Source of the DNA: Brevundimonas sp.
GTDB lineage: Bacteria; Pseudomonadota; Alphaproteobacteria; Caulobacterales; Caulobacteraceae
Reading direction: 5' to 3'
Length of the DNA: 64,000 bases
Assembly: GCA_003248965.1 (NCBI GenBank)
Contig: QFQU01000005.1
Location: forward strand, 1 to 64,000
Below, one piece after another: positions 17,316 to 26,011 of the stretch (position 1 is the first letter of the stretch; every line of letters starts with the position of its first letter). The position numbers were made by a program, and so were the translations under genes. The notes under the pieces are model-generated. The model was not told where the DNA came from, made no database searches, and saw nothing but the letters and a program-made list of their open reading frames with translations.

Positions 17316-17747
17316 GTGAATACCGATGTGTTCAGCCCGGAGAAGCGCAGCGCCGTGATGCGTCGCGTGAAGGGGCGGGATACGTCGCCGGAACTGGCCG
17401 TGCGCGCCATCCTGCGCGCGGCCGGGATCGGCTACCGGCTGGGCGGCTGCGGCCTGCCCGGTCGGCCGGACGTGGTGATGAAGGGTCGCCGCACGGTCGT
17501 CTTCGTCCACGGCTGTTTCTGGCACGGCCACGATTGCGCGCGCGGATCGCGCAAGCCCAAGGCCAACGCCGAATACTGGACCGCAAAGATCGACCGCAAC
17601 CGCGCCCGCGACGCCCGTGTCGAGGCCGGCCTGATCCTGGCGGGCTGGCGGGTGCTGAGCGTGTGGGAATGCGAACTGCGCGAACCCGGCTTCGCCGCGC
17701 GCCTGACGGCGGCCGTCAAGGCTCAGGCCGCCTCGTCGGCCGCCTGA
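17316..17747 (+). CDS. vsr: Very short patch repair endonuclease
   Basis: A 143-residue Vsr-type endonuclease that nicks beside T:G mismatches arising from deamination of 5-methylcytosine. Family features run in order: SPEKRSAVMRRVKGRDTSPE, GRPDVV with the catalytic aspartate, and VVFVHGCFWHGHDC with the conserved histidines and zinc cysteines. GTG at 17316 gives the usual NTDVFSPEKRS opening; there is no ribosome site because a hairpin occupies that position. No cytosine methyltransferase lies nearby, so the gene is an orphan here. Its 3' end overlaps the convergent histidine kinase gene by 25 bases. Confidence 0.93.
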   Translation: MNTDVFSPEKRSAVMRRVKGRDTSPELAVRAILRAAGIGYRLGGCGLPGRPDVVMKGRRTVVFVHGCFWHGHDCARGSRKPKANAEYWTAKIDRNRARDARVEAGLILAGWRVLSVWECELREPGFAARLTAAVKAQAASSAA

Positions 17748-19648
17748 TCGTCGATCTCGGACAGGACGTGCTGCAGGGCGCCCAGCAGGGCCGGCGGCGT
17801 CAGGGGCTTGGATACGAAATAGGCCATGCCCGCCGCCTGACAGGCGGCGATGTCCTCGGGCGCCGTGTCGGCCGTGACGGCGATGACCGGCGTGCGCGCA
17901 TTGGGACCGTCTCCGGCGCGCAGACGGCGGGTCGTCTCGCGGCCGTCCAGCTCGGGCATCCGCACATCCATGAAGATGACGTCGAAGACCGTCTCGGCGC
18001 AGCGGTCCAGGGCGATCATCCCGTCGGCGGCGGTGGTGATCTCGCACCCCAGCGGCTGGAGGATCAGCTGCACCGCGCGGCGGTTGATGTCGTGGTCGTC
18101 CACCACCAGCAGGCGCAGGGGCCGGTCTTCCTCTTCCTGGGGTTCGCCCTCGGCGGCCGCCGGGCGTGACGGGGGCTCGATCTCCTGTTCGACCGCAGCC
18201 GGCGCGGGTGGGGCGACGGGCGGAGCCGCGGGCGCGAGGGGCTGGCTGGGCGCGACCAGGGCGCGGGCGACCGCCAGGCGGCTCTCGTCCAGCCCTTCGA
18301 TCGGGGTCTCGGCCACGGCCGTGGCGGCGCCCGCCGCCAGGAACAGGGAGACGGTGAACCGCGCGCCCTGGCCGGGGGCGCTGCGGGCCGTCAGCCGGCC
18401 GCCCATCAGCTCCACCAGATCGCGGCTGATGGCCAGGCCCAGTCCGCTGCCGCCGTGGCGGGCGCTGACGCCCTCCTGGGTCTGGTCGAACGGATTGAAC
18501 AGGCGCGTCAACTGGTCGACCGACATGCCCGGGCCCGTGTCGGCCACCTCGATCAGCATCAGATAGCCGCCGGGCTCCTCGCTCCAGGCGTCCAGCCGCA
18601 GGGTGATCGTGCCCGTTTCGGTGAATTTGACGGCGTTGGAAATCAGATTGTTCAGAACCTGGCGCAGCCGCATGGGATCGCCGCGCACCGCACGCGGAAC
18701 CCCGCCCGTGCTTTCCAGCCGCAGCTTCAGCCCCTTGGCTTCGACCGGCCCGCGCCACAGCCGGATCGTCTGCGCCAAAAGCTTGCGCAGGTCGAAATCG
18801 ACGGTCTCGACCGTCATCCGGCCGGCGCCGATCTTGGAGTGGTCCAGCAGGTCGTCCAGCAGGGCCTTCATCATCAGGCCGGCGTCGGTGATCAGATCGA
18901 CATTGGCGCGCGTCTGGGCGTCATGGTTCTGAATCTCGGCCGCCCCGGTCAATATGGCGCCGATGGGGGTGCGCAGGTCGTGGCCGACGGCGGCCAGGAA
19001 GACGGTGTGGGCGGCCAGATCCTGTTCCGCCTTCAGCCGCAGACGATCTGCCTCTGCCTTGGCGCTCAGCCCCTTCTCGATGGCCTCGCTCATCTTGCGC
19101 CAGCCCAGGACGATATAGAGGAAGAAGGCGGCGACGGCGGCCGTGGCGCCGATGACCAGAGAGGCCGGCGCGTCATAGGCCGCCGCGCTCATCGGTATGG
19201 CCGCCATGTAGAAGAAATAGGGCGCGACATTGGCGATCAGGATCGCCTTGGATCGCGGCGTGTTGATCATGACGAACAGCAAAGCCGCCGGCGTGATCAG
19301 GGCCGCGCAGATGGCCCCGGCCGCACCGCCGGTCAGCCACATCGGCACGGACAGGAAGCCGAAGAACAGGGCGCCGGACGAAATGGCCGCCAGACCCAGC
19401 GCCTTGCGCCAGCGTGGCAGGACCGCCGGCGTCGCCCGCGCCGCCGGACTGAAGATCACCTGCTCCAAGAGCTGGATCGCGATGTAGATCGCCGCCCAAA
19501 GCAGGCTGCCGGTCCAGCCGATCAGCGGACTGACGACCATGGCGATGGCCACGCCCATGGCCGCGCGCTGAGGCAGGGCCCCGCGCCGCTGACGCAGGGC
19601 CACGGTCCAGACCGCGTCGTCGTTATCGAGCTCGGTGCTCTTGGTCAT
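17723..19648 (-). CDS. Membrane hybrid histidine kinase with receiver domain
   Basis: A 641-residue hybrid sensor kinase. Several hydrophobic helices fill residues about 25-190 and form the sensor region; no extracytoplasmic domain of note is present. The HisKA H-box is GHDLRTPIGA (His near 223). The ATPase domain has the N box in LNNLISNAVKFT, DTGPGMS and GSGLGLAIS. A Pro/Ala-rich linker leads to a receiver domain with VVDDHDINRRA, phospho-acceptor in FMDVRMPEL (about 560) and lysine in VSKPLTP. Both phosphotransfer sites are intact. The partner regulator or HPt protein is not in the window. Confidence 0.95.
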   Translation of the reverse strand: MTKSTELDNDDAVWTVALRQRRGALPQRAAMGVAIAMVVSPLIGWTGSLLWAAIYIAIQLLEQVIFSPAARATPAVLPRWRKALGLAAISSGALFFGFLSVPMWLTGGAAGAICAALITPAALLFVMINTPRSKAILIANVAPYFFYMAAIPMSAAAYDAPASLVIGATAAVAAFFLYIVLGWRKMSEAIEKGLSAKAEADRLRLKAEQDLAAHTVFLAAVGHDLRTPIGAILTGAAEIQNHDAQTRANVDLITDAGLMMKALLDDLLDHSKIGAGRMTVETVDFDLRKLLAQTIRLWRGPVEAKGLKLRLESTGGVPRAVRGDPMRLRQVLNNLISNAVKFTETGTITLRLDAWSEEPGGYLMLIEVADTGPGMSVDQLTRLFNPFDQTQEGVSARHGGSGLGLAISRDLVELMGGRLTARSAPGQGARFTVSLFLAAGAATAVAETPIEGLDESRLAVARALVAPSQPLAPAAPPVAPPAPAAVEQEIEPPSRPAAAEGEPQEEEDRPLRLLVVDDHDINRRAVQLILQPLGCEITTAADGMIALDRCAETVFDVIFMDVRMPELDGRETTRRLRAGDGPNARTPVIAVTADTAPEDIAACQAAGMAYFVSKPLTPPALLGALQHVLSEIDDQAADEAA

Positions 19649-19717
19649 GCAATGTCCCGACCGCGCGCCCTCAGGGTTCGCCTTCGAACATTGTGCGCAG
19701 GGGTGACTAACGCTCCG

Positions 19718-20764
19718 TCAACGGGCGGCGCCGACCGCCTCGGACACGGCGGAAAAACCGTCGGCGCGCAGACGATCCGCCAGATCGCGCTTGATACGGC
19801 CGACCAGGCCCGCCCCTTGGTAGATCAGGGCGGAATAGATCTGCACCGCCGTCGCGCCCAGCCGGATGCGGGCGTAGGCCTCGGCCCCGCTGTCGACGCC
19901 GCCGACTGCGATCAGGGGCAGGCGGCCTTGGGCGGCCCCCGCGGCGGCGCGAAGGGCCTTTTCGGCGAAGGGGCGGATCGGCGCGCCCGACAGGCCGCCG
20001 GCTTCCTGCGCCTGGGGCGAACGCAAGGTCTCGGGCCGTTCCAGCGTGGTGTTGGATACGATCAGGCCGTCGATCCGGTGGGCCAGCGACGCCTCCACGA
20101 TCATGCCGATCTCGTCGGCGATCAGGTCGGGCGCGATCTTCAGGAAGACGGGCACGCGCCGGGGGGCTGCGGCGGGGCGTGCGGCGTCGATGCGGCCCAG
20201 CAGATCGTCCAGCTGCGCGCGGCCCTGAAGCGCGCGCAGGCCCGGCGTATTGGGCGAAGAGATGTTGACGGTGAAATAGGAGGCGCGGCCGGCCAGCCGT
20301 TCCAGGCCCGCGACATAGTCCGCCGCCTTGTCCTCCGTGTCCTTGTTGGCCCCCAGATTGGCGCCCACGACGACGCCGGCCGGGCGCCGATCCAGCCGGG
20401 CGGCGAAGGCGTCAAGCCCGGCGTTGTTGAACCCCATCCGGTTGATGATCGCCCGGTCCTCACTCAGGCGGAACAGGCGGGGCCGGGGATTGCCGGGCTG
20501 GGGCCGTGGCGTGACCGAGCCGCATTCCACAAAGCCGAACCCCAGCCGGGACAGGCCGCTTAGCGCCTCGCCGTTCTTGTCCAGCCCGGCGGCCAGGCCG
20601 ACCGGATTGGGCAGGTCCAGACCCGCCAGCCGGGTGCGCAGGATCGGATCGTCGGCGGGCGCGGGCGGCAACGGCAGGACCGACAGTCCCTTGATCGCCA
20701 GGCGGTGGGCCTGTTCCGGGTCCATCCGGCGCAGCAGGGCGCCGCCCAGGTCGATGACGCTCAT
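19718..20764 (-). CDS. pyrD: Dihydroorotate dehydrogenase (quinone), class 2
   Basis: Membrane-associated FMN enzyme of 348 residues that oxidises dihydroorotate to orotate in pyrimidine synthesis, passing electrons to quinone. Class 2 is shown by the N-terminal helical extension (LLRRMDPEQAHRLAIKGL) and the catalytic serine in FTVNISSPNTPGLR. FMN-binding segments GLAAGLDKNGEA, VSNTTLERP and AVGGVDSG are present. ATG at 20764 overlaps the upstream DUF952 stop. The order sixA-like, DUF952, pyrD forms a run with ATGA overlaps. Confidence 0.96.
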   Translation of the reverse strand: MSVIDLGGALLRRMDPEQAHRLAIKGLSVLPLPPAPADDPILRTRLAGLDLPNPVGLAAGLDKNGEALSGLSRLGFGFVECGSVTPRPQPGNPRPRLFRLSEDRAIINRMGFNNAGLDAFAARLDRRPAGVVVGANLGANKDTEDKAADYVAGLERLAGRASYFTVNISSPNTPGLRALQGRAQLDDLLGRIDAARPAAAPRRVPVFLKIAPDLIADEIGMIVEASLAHRIDGLIVSNTTLERPETLRSPQAQEAGGLSGAPIRPFAEKALRAAAGAAQGRLPLIAVGGVDSGAEAYARIRLGATAVQIYSALIYQGAGLVGRIKRDLADRLRADGFSAVSEAVGAAR

Positions 20765-21105
20765 CGGTCGTTCTCGAACCGCATCTCGCCTTCGACCGTC
20801 ACGGAAAAGGCGCGCGACGCCGTGACCGCCGCGACGGGCAGGGGCGCATACAGATGCGGAAACAAGGCCCCGCCGCGCGACGGCTCCCACACCAGTTCGT
20901 CGTCGAAGCGGCTCAGGTCCACGCTCAGCAGCAACAGGTCCGACCGCCCGGCGAAATGCTTTCGCGCCGTCTCGGCCAGCTGATCCTGGGTCGACATATG
21001 GATGTAGCCGTCGGCCAGATCGACCGGCGCGCCCTCGTAGCGGCCCTCGGCGACGGCCGCGCGCCATTCGGCCGCGTCCACGATCTTGTAGGCGACCTCG
21101 GTCAT
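20761..21105 (-). CDS. DUF952 family protein
   Basis: A 114-residue DUF952 protein of unknown activity. The family pattern is clear: KIVDAAEWRAA near the N-terminus, DGYIHMSTQDQL, then LLLLSVDLSRF and the FPHLYAPLP stretch. The His and Arg residues in those motifs resemble an ADP-ribosyltransferase-like fold suggested for this family, but no activity should be assumed. It overlaps both neighbours by ATGA and is therefore probably co-translated with the phosphohistidine phosphatase and pyrD. Confidence 0.9.
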   Translation of the reverse strand: MTEVAYKIVDAAEWRAAVAEGRYEGAPVDLADGYIHMSTQDQLAETARKHFAGRSDLLLLSVDLSRFDDELVWEPSRGGALFPHLYAPLPVAAVTASRAFSVTVEGEMRFENDR

Positions 21106-21623
21106 CCGGCGGCGCCCAAGAACTGGGGGCCCAAGGATTGGGGCGTCAAAAACCCTTCGTAGGCGCAGCGCCCCGCCACATCGACGGTGAAGATCGCCGC
21201 TGCTCCGGTCGGGAACCCGCCCGCCAGCCGGTCGGTCACGGCGGGCGAAGCGGCGCTTTCCGTCAGATATTCGACCGCCAGAACATGGACGCCCGGATTG
21301 TGCGCCAGGATCAGCAGGCAGCCGGCCTCTTCCTCGCTGTTCTCAACGAACCGGCGCAGGGTGTCGGCCGAGGCGTTGTACAGGGCGGGCTCGTCGCGCA
21401 CCTCCACATCGCCCAGGGCGTCGTGCATCTGGGCCCAGGTCTGGCGCGTGCGCGTCGCGGTCGAGACCAGGGCCAGGTCTGGGCGCAGGCCGCGTTCGGC
21501 CAGGGCGCGTCCCATCAGGGCGGCGTCGCGCAGGCCCGTTTCGGACAGGGCGCGCGCCTCGTCCCCGCCGGCGGGGGCCGAAGGCTGGGCCTGGGCGTGG
21601 CGCATCAGGATCAGTCGGTGCAT
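21102..21623 (-). CDS. SixA-like histidine phosphatase
   Basis: A 173-residue member of the histidine phosphatase superfamily, similar to SixA enzymes that dephosphorylate phosphohistidine. The catalytic LILMRHAQA lies at the start, followed by STATRTRQTWAQ and the second histidine in LILAHNPGVH. ATG at 21623 is chosen because GAGGGT lies at a good distance; ATG at 21635 is possible. It heads the unit with DUF952 and pyrD. A role in phosphorelay control is suggested by the family only. Confidence 0.9.
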   Translation of the reverse strand: MHRLILMRHAQAQPSAPAGGDEARALSETGLRDAALMGRALAERGLRPDLALVSTATRTRQTWAQMHDALGDVEVRDEPALYNASADTLRRFVENSEEEAGCLLILAHNPGVHVLAVEYLTESAASPAVTDRLAGGFPTGAAAIFTVDVAGRCAYEGFLTPQSLGPQFLGAAG

Positions 21624-21697
21624 GACCCTCGCCATAAGGCGGTTCGCCTTCGCCGAACAGATGGGACGGCGCACAACTCCGCGTCAATCCAGAGGAC

Positions 21698-22432
21698 TCA
21701 GTCCGGGGGGGAGGCGGTCGAGGCGACCGGCTGGGGCGTCAGGGCGGGCTTGGCGACCCGCTGGGCCTGGCCGCTGGGTCGGATGCGGGCATAGGCCTGG
21801 CGCGTGGCCTCCAGCAGGATCAGCCCCGCCGCCCCTGGCGCGACATGGCGGCCGATCTGTTCGAACCCGTCGGCCAGGGGCAGCAGCGGCCCCCACGGCG
21901 GCGCATACAGGGTCTGGGACCAGGCCACGGGCTCCAGCCCCGCCTCGCGCACCAGCCGCTCCAACTGGCGACGAGTGAAGGGCCGACCGTGGCCGAAGGG
22001 GGTGTTGTCCGCCCGCGCCCACAGGCCGCCGCGCGCCGCCGCCGCCAGGATGATCCGACCGGTGGGCGCCAGCGCCCGCACGGCTTCCAGCAGCAGGGCG
22101 GCCGGATCGTCGGCCTCTTCCAGCGCATGGACCAAGAGGATGCGGTCGAAGGCGCCGGCCATGAAGGGCAGGCGCCGGTCGTCAACCAGCAGGGTGCGGT
22201 TGCGGCCGACCGTAGGCCACTGCTCGACCCCCTGGCCGCCCGGCATGGCCGCGACCAGGCGCCGGGCGCCGACGAAGGCGTCCAGCCACGGGGTCGCGTA
22301 ACCCAGGCCCAGCACGTCGCAGTTGGTCGCCTCGCCCCAGGCGTCCTCCAGCCGCCGGGCCAGCAGCCGCCGCGCCAGGGCGCCGGTCGGCTCGCCGTAG
22401 AAGGTTCGAAGCTCGTCGATGCTGCGCCGCAT
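21698..22432 (-). CDS. Class I SAM-dependent methyltransferase
   Basis: A 244-residue methyltransferase of the UbiE/type 11 class. The SAM-binding region is CDVLGLGYATPWLDAF (about residues 38-53), followed by LPFMAGAFDRILLVHALEEADD, which matches the motif that recognises active members. No substrate-specific feature is visible. ATG at 22432 gives the opening RRSIDELRTFYGEPTGALAR. It is divergent from gloB, with a 47-base shared promoter region; many alphaproteobacteria have this same pair, sometimes implying a link to glyoxal detoxification. Confidence 0.88.
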   Translation of the reverse strand: MRRSIDELRTFYGEPTGALARRLLARRLEDAWGEATNCDVLGLGYATPWLDAFVGARRLVAAMPGGQGVEQWPTVGRNRTLLVDDRRLPFMAGAFDRILLVHALEEADDPAALLLEAVRALAPTGRIILAAAARGGLWARADNTPFGHGRPFTRRQLERLVREAGLEPVAWSQTLYAPPWGPLLPLADGFEQIGRHVAPGAAGLILLEATRQAYARIRPSGQAQRVAKPALTPQPVASTASPPD

Positions 22433-22479
22433 GGTCGCCACTATAGGCCGGGGATCGCCGATCCTGCTAGGATGCCGCC

Positions 22480-23208
22480 ATGACCCTGGATGTCCATCTG
22501 TTCCCGTGCCGCAGCGACAACTACGGCTTTCTGATCCGCGATGCGGCGACAGGCGTGGTCGCCGCGGTCGATACGCCCGACGCCGACCGGATTCTCCACG
22601 CGCTTCAAGGGCTGGGCTGGGGCCGGCTGGATCTGATCCTGAACACCCACTGGCACCCCGACCACACCGAGGGGAATGCACGGCTCAAGGCCGAAACAGG
22701 CTGTGAAATCGTCGGGCCGGAAGAGGTCGCCCGCGTCGCCCCCCTGGACCGGGCGGTCGGGGACGGCGACATCGTCCAGGTCGGCGAGACGCGGTTCCAG
22801 GTCACGGCGACGCCCGGCCATACCCTGGGCCATATCGTCTATCGCTCGGCGGCGGACGACCTGGCTTTCGTGGGCGACACCCTGTTCGCCCTGGGCTGCG
22901 GTCGCCTGTTCGAGGGCACGGCCGAACAGATGTTCGACAGCCTGCAGCGGCTGAAGGCCTGGCCGGCGCAGACCGTCCTGTGGTGCGCCCACGAATATAC
23001 GGCCTCGAACGCCCGCTTCACCCTCAGCCTGGACGACCGGCCCGAGACCCGCGCCCATGCCGAGGCGATCTTCGCGGCGCGCGAACGGGGCGAACCCACC
23101 GTGCCGACGCGACTGGACGTAGAGCTGCGGTTCAACCCCTTCCTGACGGCGACGAGCGCCGAGGAATTCGCCGCGCGCCGGGCGGCCAAGGACGGCTTCA
23201 GCGGCTGA
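22480..23208 (+). CDS. gloB: Hydroxyacylglutathione hydrolase (glyoxalase II)
   Basis: A 242-residue zinc metallo-beta-lactamase-fold enzyme that hydrolyses S-lactoylglutathione in methylglyoxal detoxification. The metal motif THWHPDHTEGN (about residues 50-60) is complete. Further ligands are in TPGHTLGHIVY, FVGDTLFALGCGRLFEGT and CAHEYTASNARF, the last being the glutathione-binding signature. The 3' end overlaps the convergent hypothetical gene by 11 bases. The nearby gshA supplies glutathione, although it is not co-transcribed. Confidence 0.95.
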   Translation: MTLDVHLFPCRSDNYGFLIRDAATGVVAAVDTPDADRILHALQGLGWGRLDLILNTHWHPDHTEGNARLKAETGCEIVGPEEVARVAPLDRAVGDGDIVQVGETRFQVTATPGHTLGHIVYRSAADDLAFVGDTLFALGCGRLFEGTAEQMFDSLQRLKAWPAQTVLWCAHEYTASNARFTLSLDDRPETRAHAEAIFAARERGEPTVPTRLDVELRFNPFLTATSAEEFAARRAAKDGFSG

Positions 23209-23971
23209 GCACGTCGTCGGCGACCAAACGCACGATGCGGGCCGAGGACGGCCGGCCCGCGACCCCGGCGCCGGGCTCGATGATGATCCGCAGCGTGCCG
23301 TTGCGGAAGCTGGACTGGCTGACGCGGCCTTGGTCCGACACTTCGATGCGGCGGATCTTGTCCGCCTCGCGCCGCAGATTGGGCGAGCGCGCCATGCGGG
23401 CCACGGCGTCGATGGCCGTCGACAGGGCGTCGGCCGCCACGGCCTCTGACCCCGGCTGGATGTCCACGTCCACCACCACCAGCCGGCCCAGGGTGCGGCT
23501 GGCCCGGTCGCTCTGTCGGACGATGTAGTTCCACATCTGCATCGGCGTCAGGCCCGGCGACGCCAGGGGCGCGGCCTCGCCCGCCTGGGACACCGGCGAT
23601 CCCTGCGGCGCCGTGGTGGTGTAAAGGGTCAGGCCGCCGTCCGCCGTGACCCGCAGAACCTGATCGCCGTTGTCGTTGCGATAGATGATGTCGCCGCGCG
23701 GGGCGGGCGTGGGACGCAGCACCCAGATCTCGGTCGAGCGGTCGAACCGCAGCAGAGGCCGCGCGCCCGTCACGTCCAGGGTGAACCCCTGACCCGTCCC
23801 CGCGACATAACGGGCTGAGGGCGGCAGGCTGCGACGGGTCTGGGCCTGGCTTTCGGTTGGAACCAGGAGGGGCGCGACGGCGCACAGGCTGGCGCCCCCC
23901 GCGACGGCGACGAACGCCATCGCGGTCAGGAACGGCGATTTTTTCGCCCTGACCGATCCCGTCAACTTCAT
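23198..23971 (-). CDS. Exported hypothetical protein, DUF4908-like
   Basis: A 257-residue protein with a basic N-terminus and hydrophobic signal segment (TAMAFVAVAGGASLCAVAP) that ends near a signal-peptidase-like AQA site, so it is probably periplasmic. The body includes LRFDRSTEIWVLRPT, IIYRNDNGDQVLRVT and a C-terminal RIIIEPGAG strand. It resembles proteins annotated as DUF4908 in Caulobacterales, but this assignment is from memory of the pattern and is tentative. Function unknown. Confidence 0.75.
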   Translation of the reverse strand: MKLTGSVRAKKSPFLTAMAFVAVAGGASLCAVAPLLVPTESQAQTRRSLPPSARYVAGTGQGFTLDVTGARPLLRFDRSTEIWVLRPTPAPRGDIIYRNDNGDQVLRVTADGGLTLYTTTAPQGSPVSQAGEAAPLASPGLTPMQMWNYIVRQSDRASRTLGRLVVVDVDIQPGSEAVAADALSTAIDAVARMARSPNLRREADKIRRIEVSDQGRVSQSSFRNGTLRIIIEPGAGVAGRPSSARIVRLVADDVLSR

Positions 23972-24020
23972 GGAAGAACGGATGAAACCCGCGCGCGGCG
24001 GATTTTGGGCGAAGGTCGCC

Positions 24021-24746
24021 TCAACCCACCAGGTACTGACCGCCGTTCAGCGACAGGGTGCAGCCTGTGACATATCCGGCACGCTCCCCCACCAGCCAGG
24101 ACACCATGTCGGCGATCTCCTCGCCCTTGCCCAGGCGGCCGACGGGGATCTGGCTGACGATGGAGTCCAGCACCTTGGGGTCCATGGCGCCGACCATTTC
24201 GGTGTCGATATAGCCGGGCGCGATGCAGTTCACGGTCACGCCCTTGCGCGCATTCTCCAGCGCCAGCGCCTTGGTGAAGCCGATCATTCCGGCCTTGGCG
24301 GCGGAATAGTTGGTCTGGCCGATCTGGCCCTTCTGGCCGTTGATCGAGGAGATGTTGACGATCCGCCCGTGGCCCCGGTCGCGCATGCCGTTGATGACCT
24401 GGCGGGTCATGTTGAAGACGCTGTCCATATTGACGCGGATGACGTCGGACCACTGGTCGTGGCTCATCTTGTGGAAGAAGCCGTCACGGGTGATGCCGGC
24501 GTTGTTGACCAGGATGTCGATCGGCCCCAGTTCGGCCTCCACGACGCCCACGGCGCGGGCGCAGTCGTCGAAGCTGCCGACATTGCCCTTCACGACCATG
24601 ACCCCCAGGGCCTTGGCCGTCGCCTGGGCCGCCTCGTCGTTGCCGGAATAGCCGGCGGCGACCTGGAAGCCGTCCTCATGCAGCCGCTGGACGATCGCCT
24701 TGCCGATGCCCCGGGTTCCGCCCGTTACGAAAGCCACGCGCGCCAT
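24021..24746 (-). CDS. phbB: Acetoacetyl-CoA reductase
   Basis: A 241-residue short-chain dehydrogenase that reduces acetoacetyl-CoA to (R)-3-hydroxybutyryl-CoA with NADPH for polyhydroxybutyrate synthesis. The cofactor loop is TGGTRGIGKAI. Catalytic residues are in NISSINGQKGQIGQTNYSAA and the following lysine. The PhbB-like signatures DGFFHKMSHDQWSDVI and GYIDTEMV distinguish it from FabG. No synthase or thiolase gene lies nearby, so the pathway is split in the genome. RBS and promoter lie in the 128-base gap upstream. Confidence 0.93.
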   Translation of the reverse strand: MARVAFVTGGTRGIGKAIVQRLHEDGFQVAAGYSGNDEAAQATAKALGVMVVKGNVGSFDDCARAVGVVEAELGPIDILVNNAGITRDGFFHKMSHDQWSDVIRVNMDSVFNMTRQVINGMRDRGHGRIVNISSINGQKGQIGQTNYSAAKAGMIGFTKALALENARKGVTVNCIAPGYIDTEMVGAMDPKVLDSIVSQIPVGRLGKGEEIADMVSWLVGERAGYVTGCTLSLNGGQYLVG

Positions 24747-24874
24747 GTCGTCTCCTGTCCCTTGCCGGCCCTTTGCGGGCCTTGTCGATGTTCAGGATTA
24801 ACTCGCGAGGCGGCGCGCGCAAGGCGTGAATCTGACGCGGCGGAAGTTTCACGCTCCCGTCGCCTTCCGATCCG

Positions 24875-25936
24875 TCAGGCGGCCAGCCTCTCCATGTCGA
24901 TGACGAAGCGATAGCGCACGTCGGACTTCAGCATCCGCTCGTAGGCTTGGTTGATCTGATCGGGCGCGATGGTTTCGATGTCGCAAACGATCCCGTGCTC
25001 GGCGCAGAAATCCAGCATCTCCTGCGTCTCGCGGATGCCGCCGATCAGCGAGCCGGCGATGCGCCGCCGCCGCCACAACAGGGGCAGGGCGAAGACCGGC
25101 AGGCCCTCGGTCGTCAGGCCCAGCATGATCATGGTCCCGTCGCGGGCCAGCAACTGAACATGGCTGGCGATCTCGTGCGTCGCCGAAACCGTGTTGATGA
25201 TCAGGTCGAATTTTTCGGCCGCCGCCTTCATCGCGTCCTTGTCGGAGTTGATCAGGAAGTGTTTGGCGCCCATCCGCTCGGCGTCCGCCTTCTTGCGGTC
25301 AGAGGTGGACAGCACCGTCACCTCCGCGCCCATGGCCGCGGCCAGCTTGACCGCCATATGGCCCAGGCCGCCCAGGCCGATGACCGCCACCTTGGACCCC
25401 GGCCCGATCTTCCATTCCTTCAGCGGCGAATAGGTGGTGATCCCCGCACACAGCAGGGGCGCGGCCGCATCCAGCGGCAGGCTGTCGGGGATGGACAGGA
25501 CGAAATGCTGATCGACGGTGATGTGGTCGGAATAGCCGCCCTGGGTGATCGGCTCGGCCGTGCCGCCCTTCCTGTCCTTGCCGCCATAGGTGCCGGTGAA
25601 GCCGGGGACGCAATATTGCTCGACGCCTTCCTGGCAGGAGGCGCATTCGCGGCAGCTGTCGACCATGCAGCCGACGCCGACGCGGTCGCCTTTCTTGAAG
25701 CGGGTGACGTTCGATCCCACCGCCTTGACCACGCCCGCGATCTCGTGGCCCGGCACCAGCGGATAGGTGGATCGGCCGGTCTCGCTGCGCGCGGCGTGCA
25801 GGTCGGAATGGCAGACGCCGCAGTATTTGACGTCGATCAGCACATCGTCCGGGCCCGGATCGCGACGCTCGAAACTATAGGGCGTCAGCGGCTTGTCGGC
25901 GGCGGTCGCGGCGAAGGCGCGTGTGGCGATCGGCAT
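24875..25936 (-). CDS. Zinc-dependent alcohol dehydrogenase, YahK/cinnamyl type
   Basis: A 353-residue medium-chain dehydrogenase that reduces aldehydes with NAD(P)H. Catalytic zinc ligands are in CGVCHSDLH and GHEIAGVVKAVG. The structural zinc cysteines are in CMVDSCRECASCQEGVEQYC. The cofactor fold shows GLGGLGHMAVKLAAAMG, and the serine in VLSTSDRKK suggests preference for NADPH. The family is broad (YahK, YjgB, cinnamyl alcohol dehydrogenase), so the true substrate is open. It stands as a single gene with 75 bases before the DUF72 stop. Confidence 0.93.
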   Translation of the reverse strand: MPIATRAFAATAADKPLTPYSFERRDPGPDDVLIDVKYCGVCHSDLHAARSETGRSTYPLVPGHEIAGVVKAVGSNVTRFKKGDRVGVGCMVDSCRECASCQEGVEQYCVPGFTGTYGGKDRKGGTAEPITQGGYSDHITVDQHFVLSIPDSLPLDAAAPLLCAGITTYSPLKEWKIGPGSKVAVIGLGGLGHMAVKLAAAMGAEVTVLSTSDRKKADAERMGAKHFLINSDKDAMKAAAEKFDLIINTVSATHEIASHVQLLARDGTMIMLGLTTEGLPVFALPLLWRRRRIAGSLIGGIRETQEMLDFCAEHGIVCDIETIAPDQINQAYERMLKSDVRYRFVIDMERLAA

Positions 25937-26011
25937 GGGAAGTCCTTCAAAGTGGGGCGGGCGGCAAGGCCTGGATGCGGCGCCGGTCGAACGGGCGCAA
26001 GGCGGTTCGGC

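Noticed and set aside
18455..20563. A 702-codon open frame opposite the histidine kinase and pyrD
   Set aside because: Spans two unrelated genes on the other strand and has no domain.
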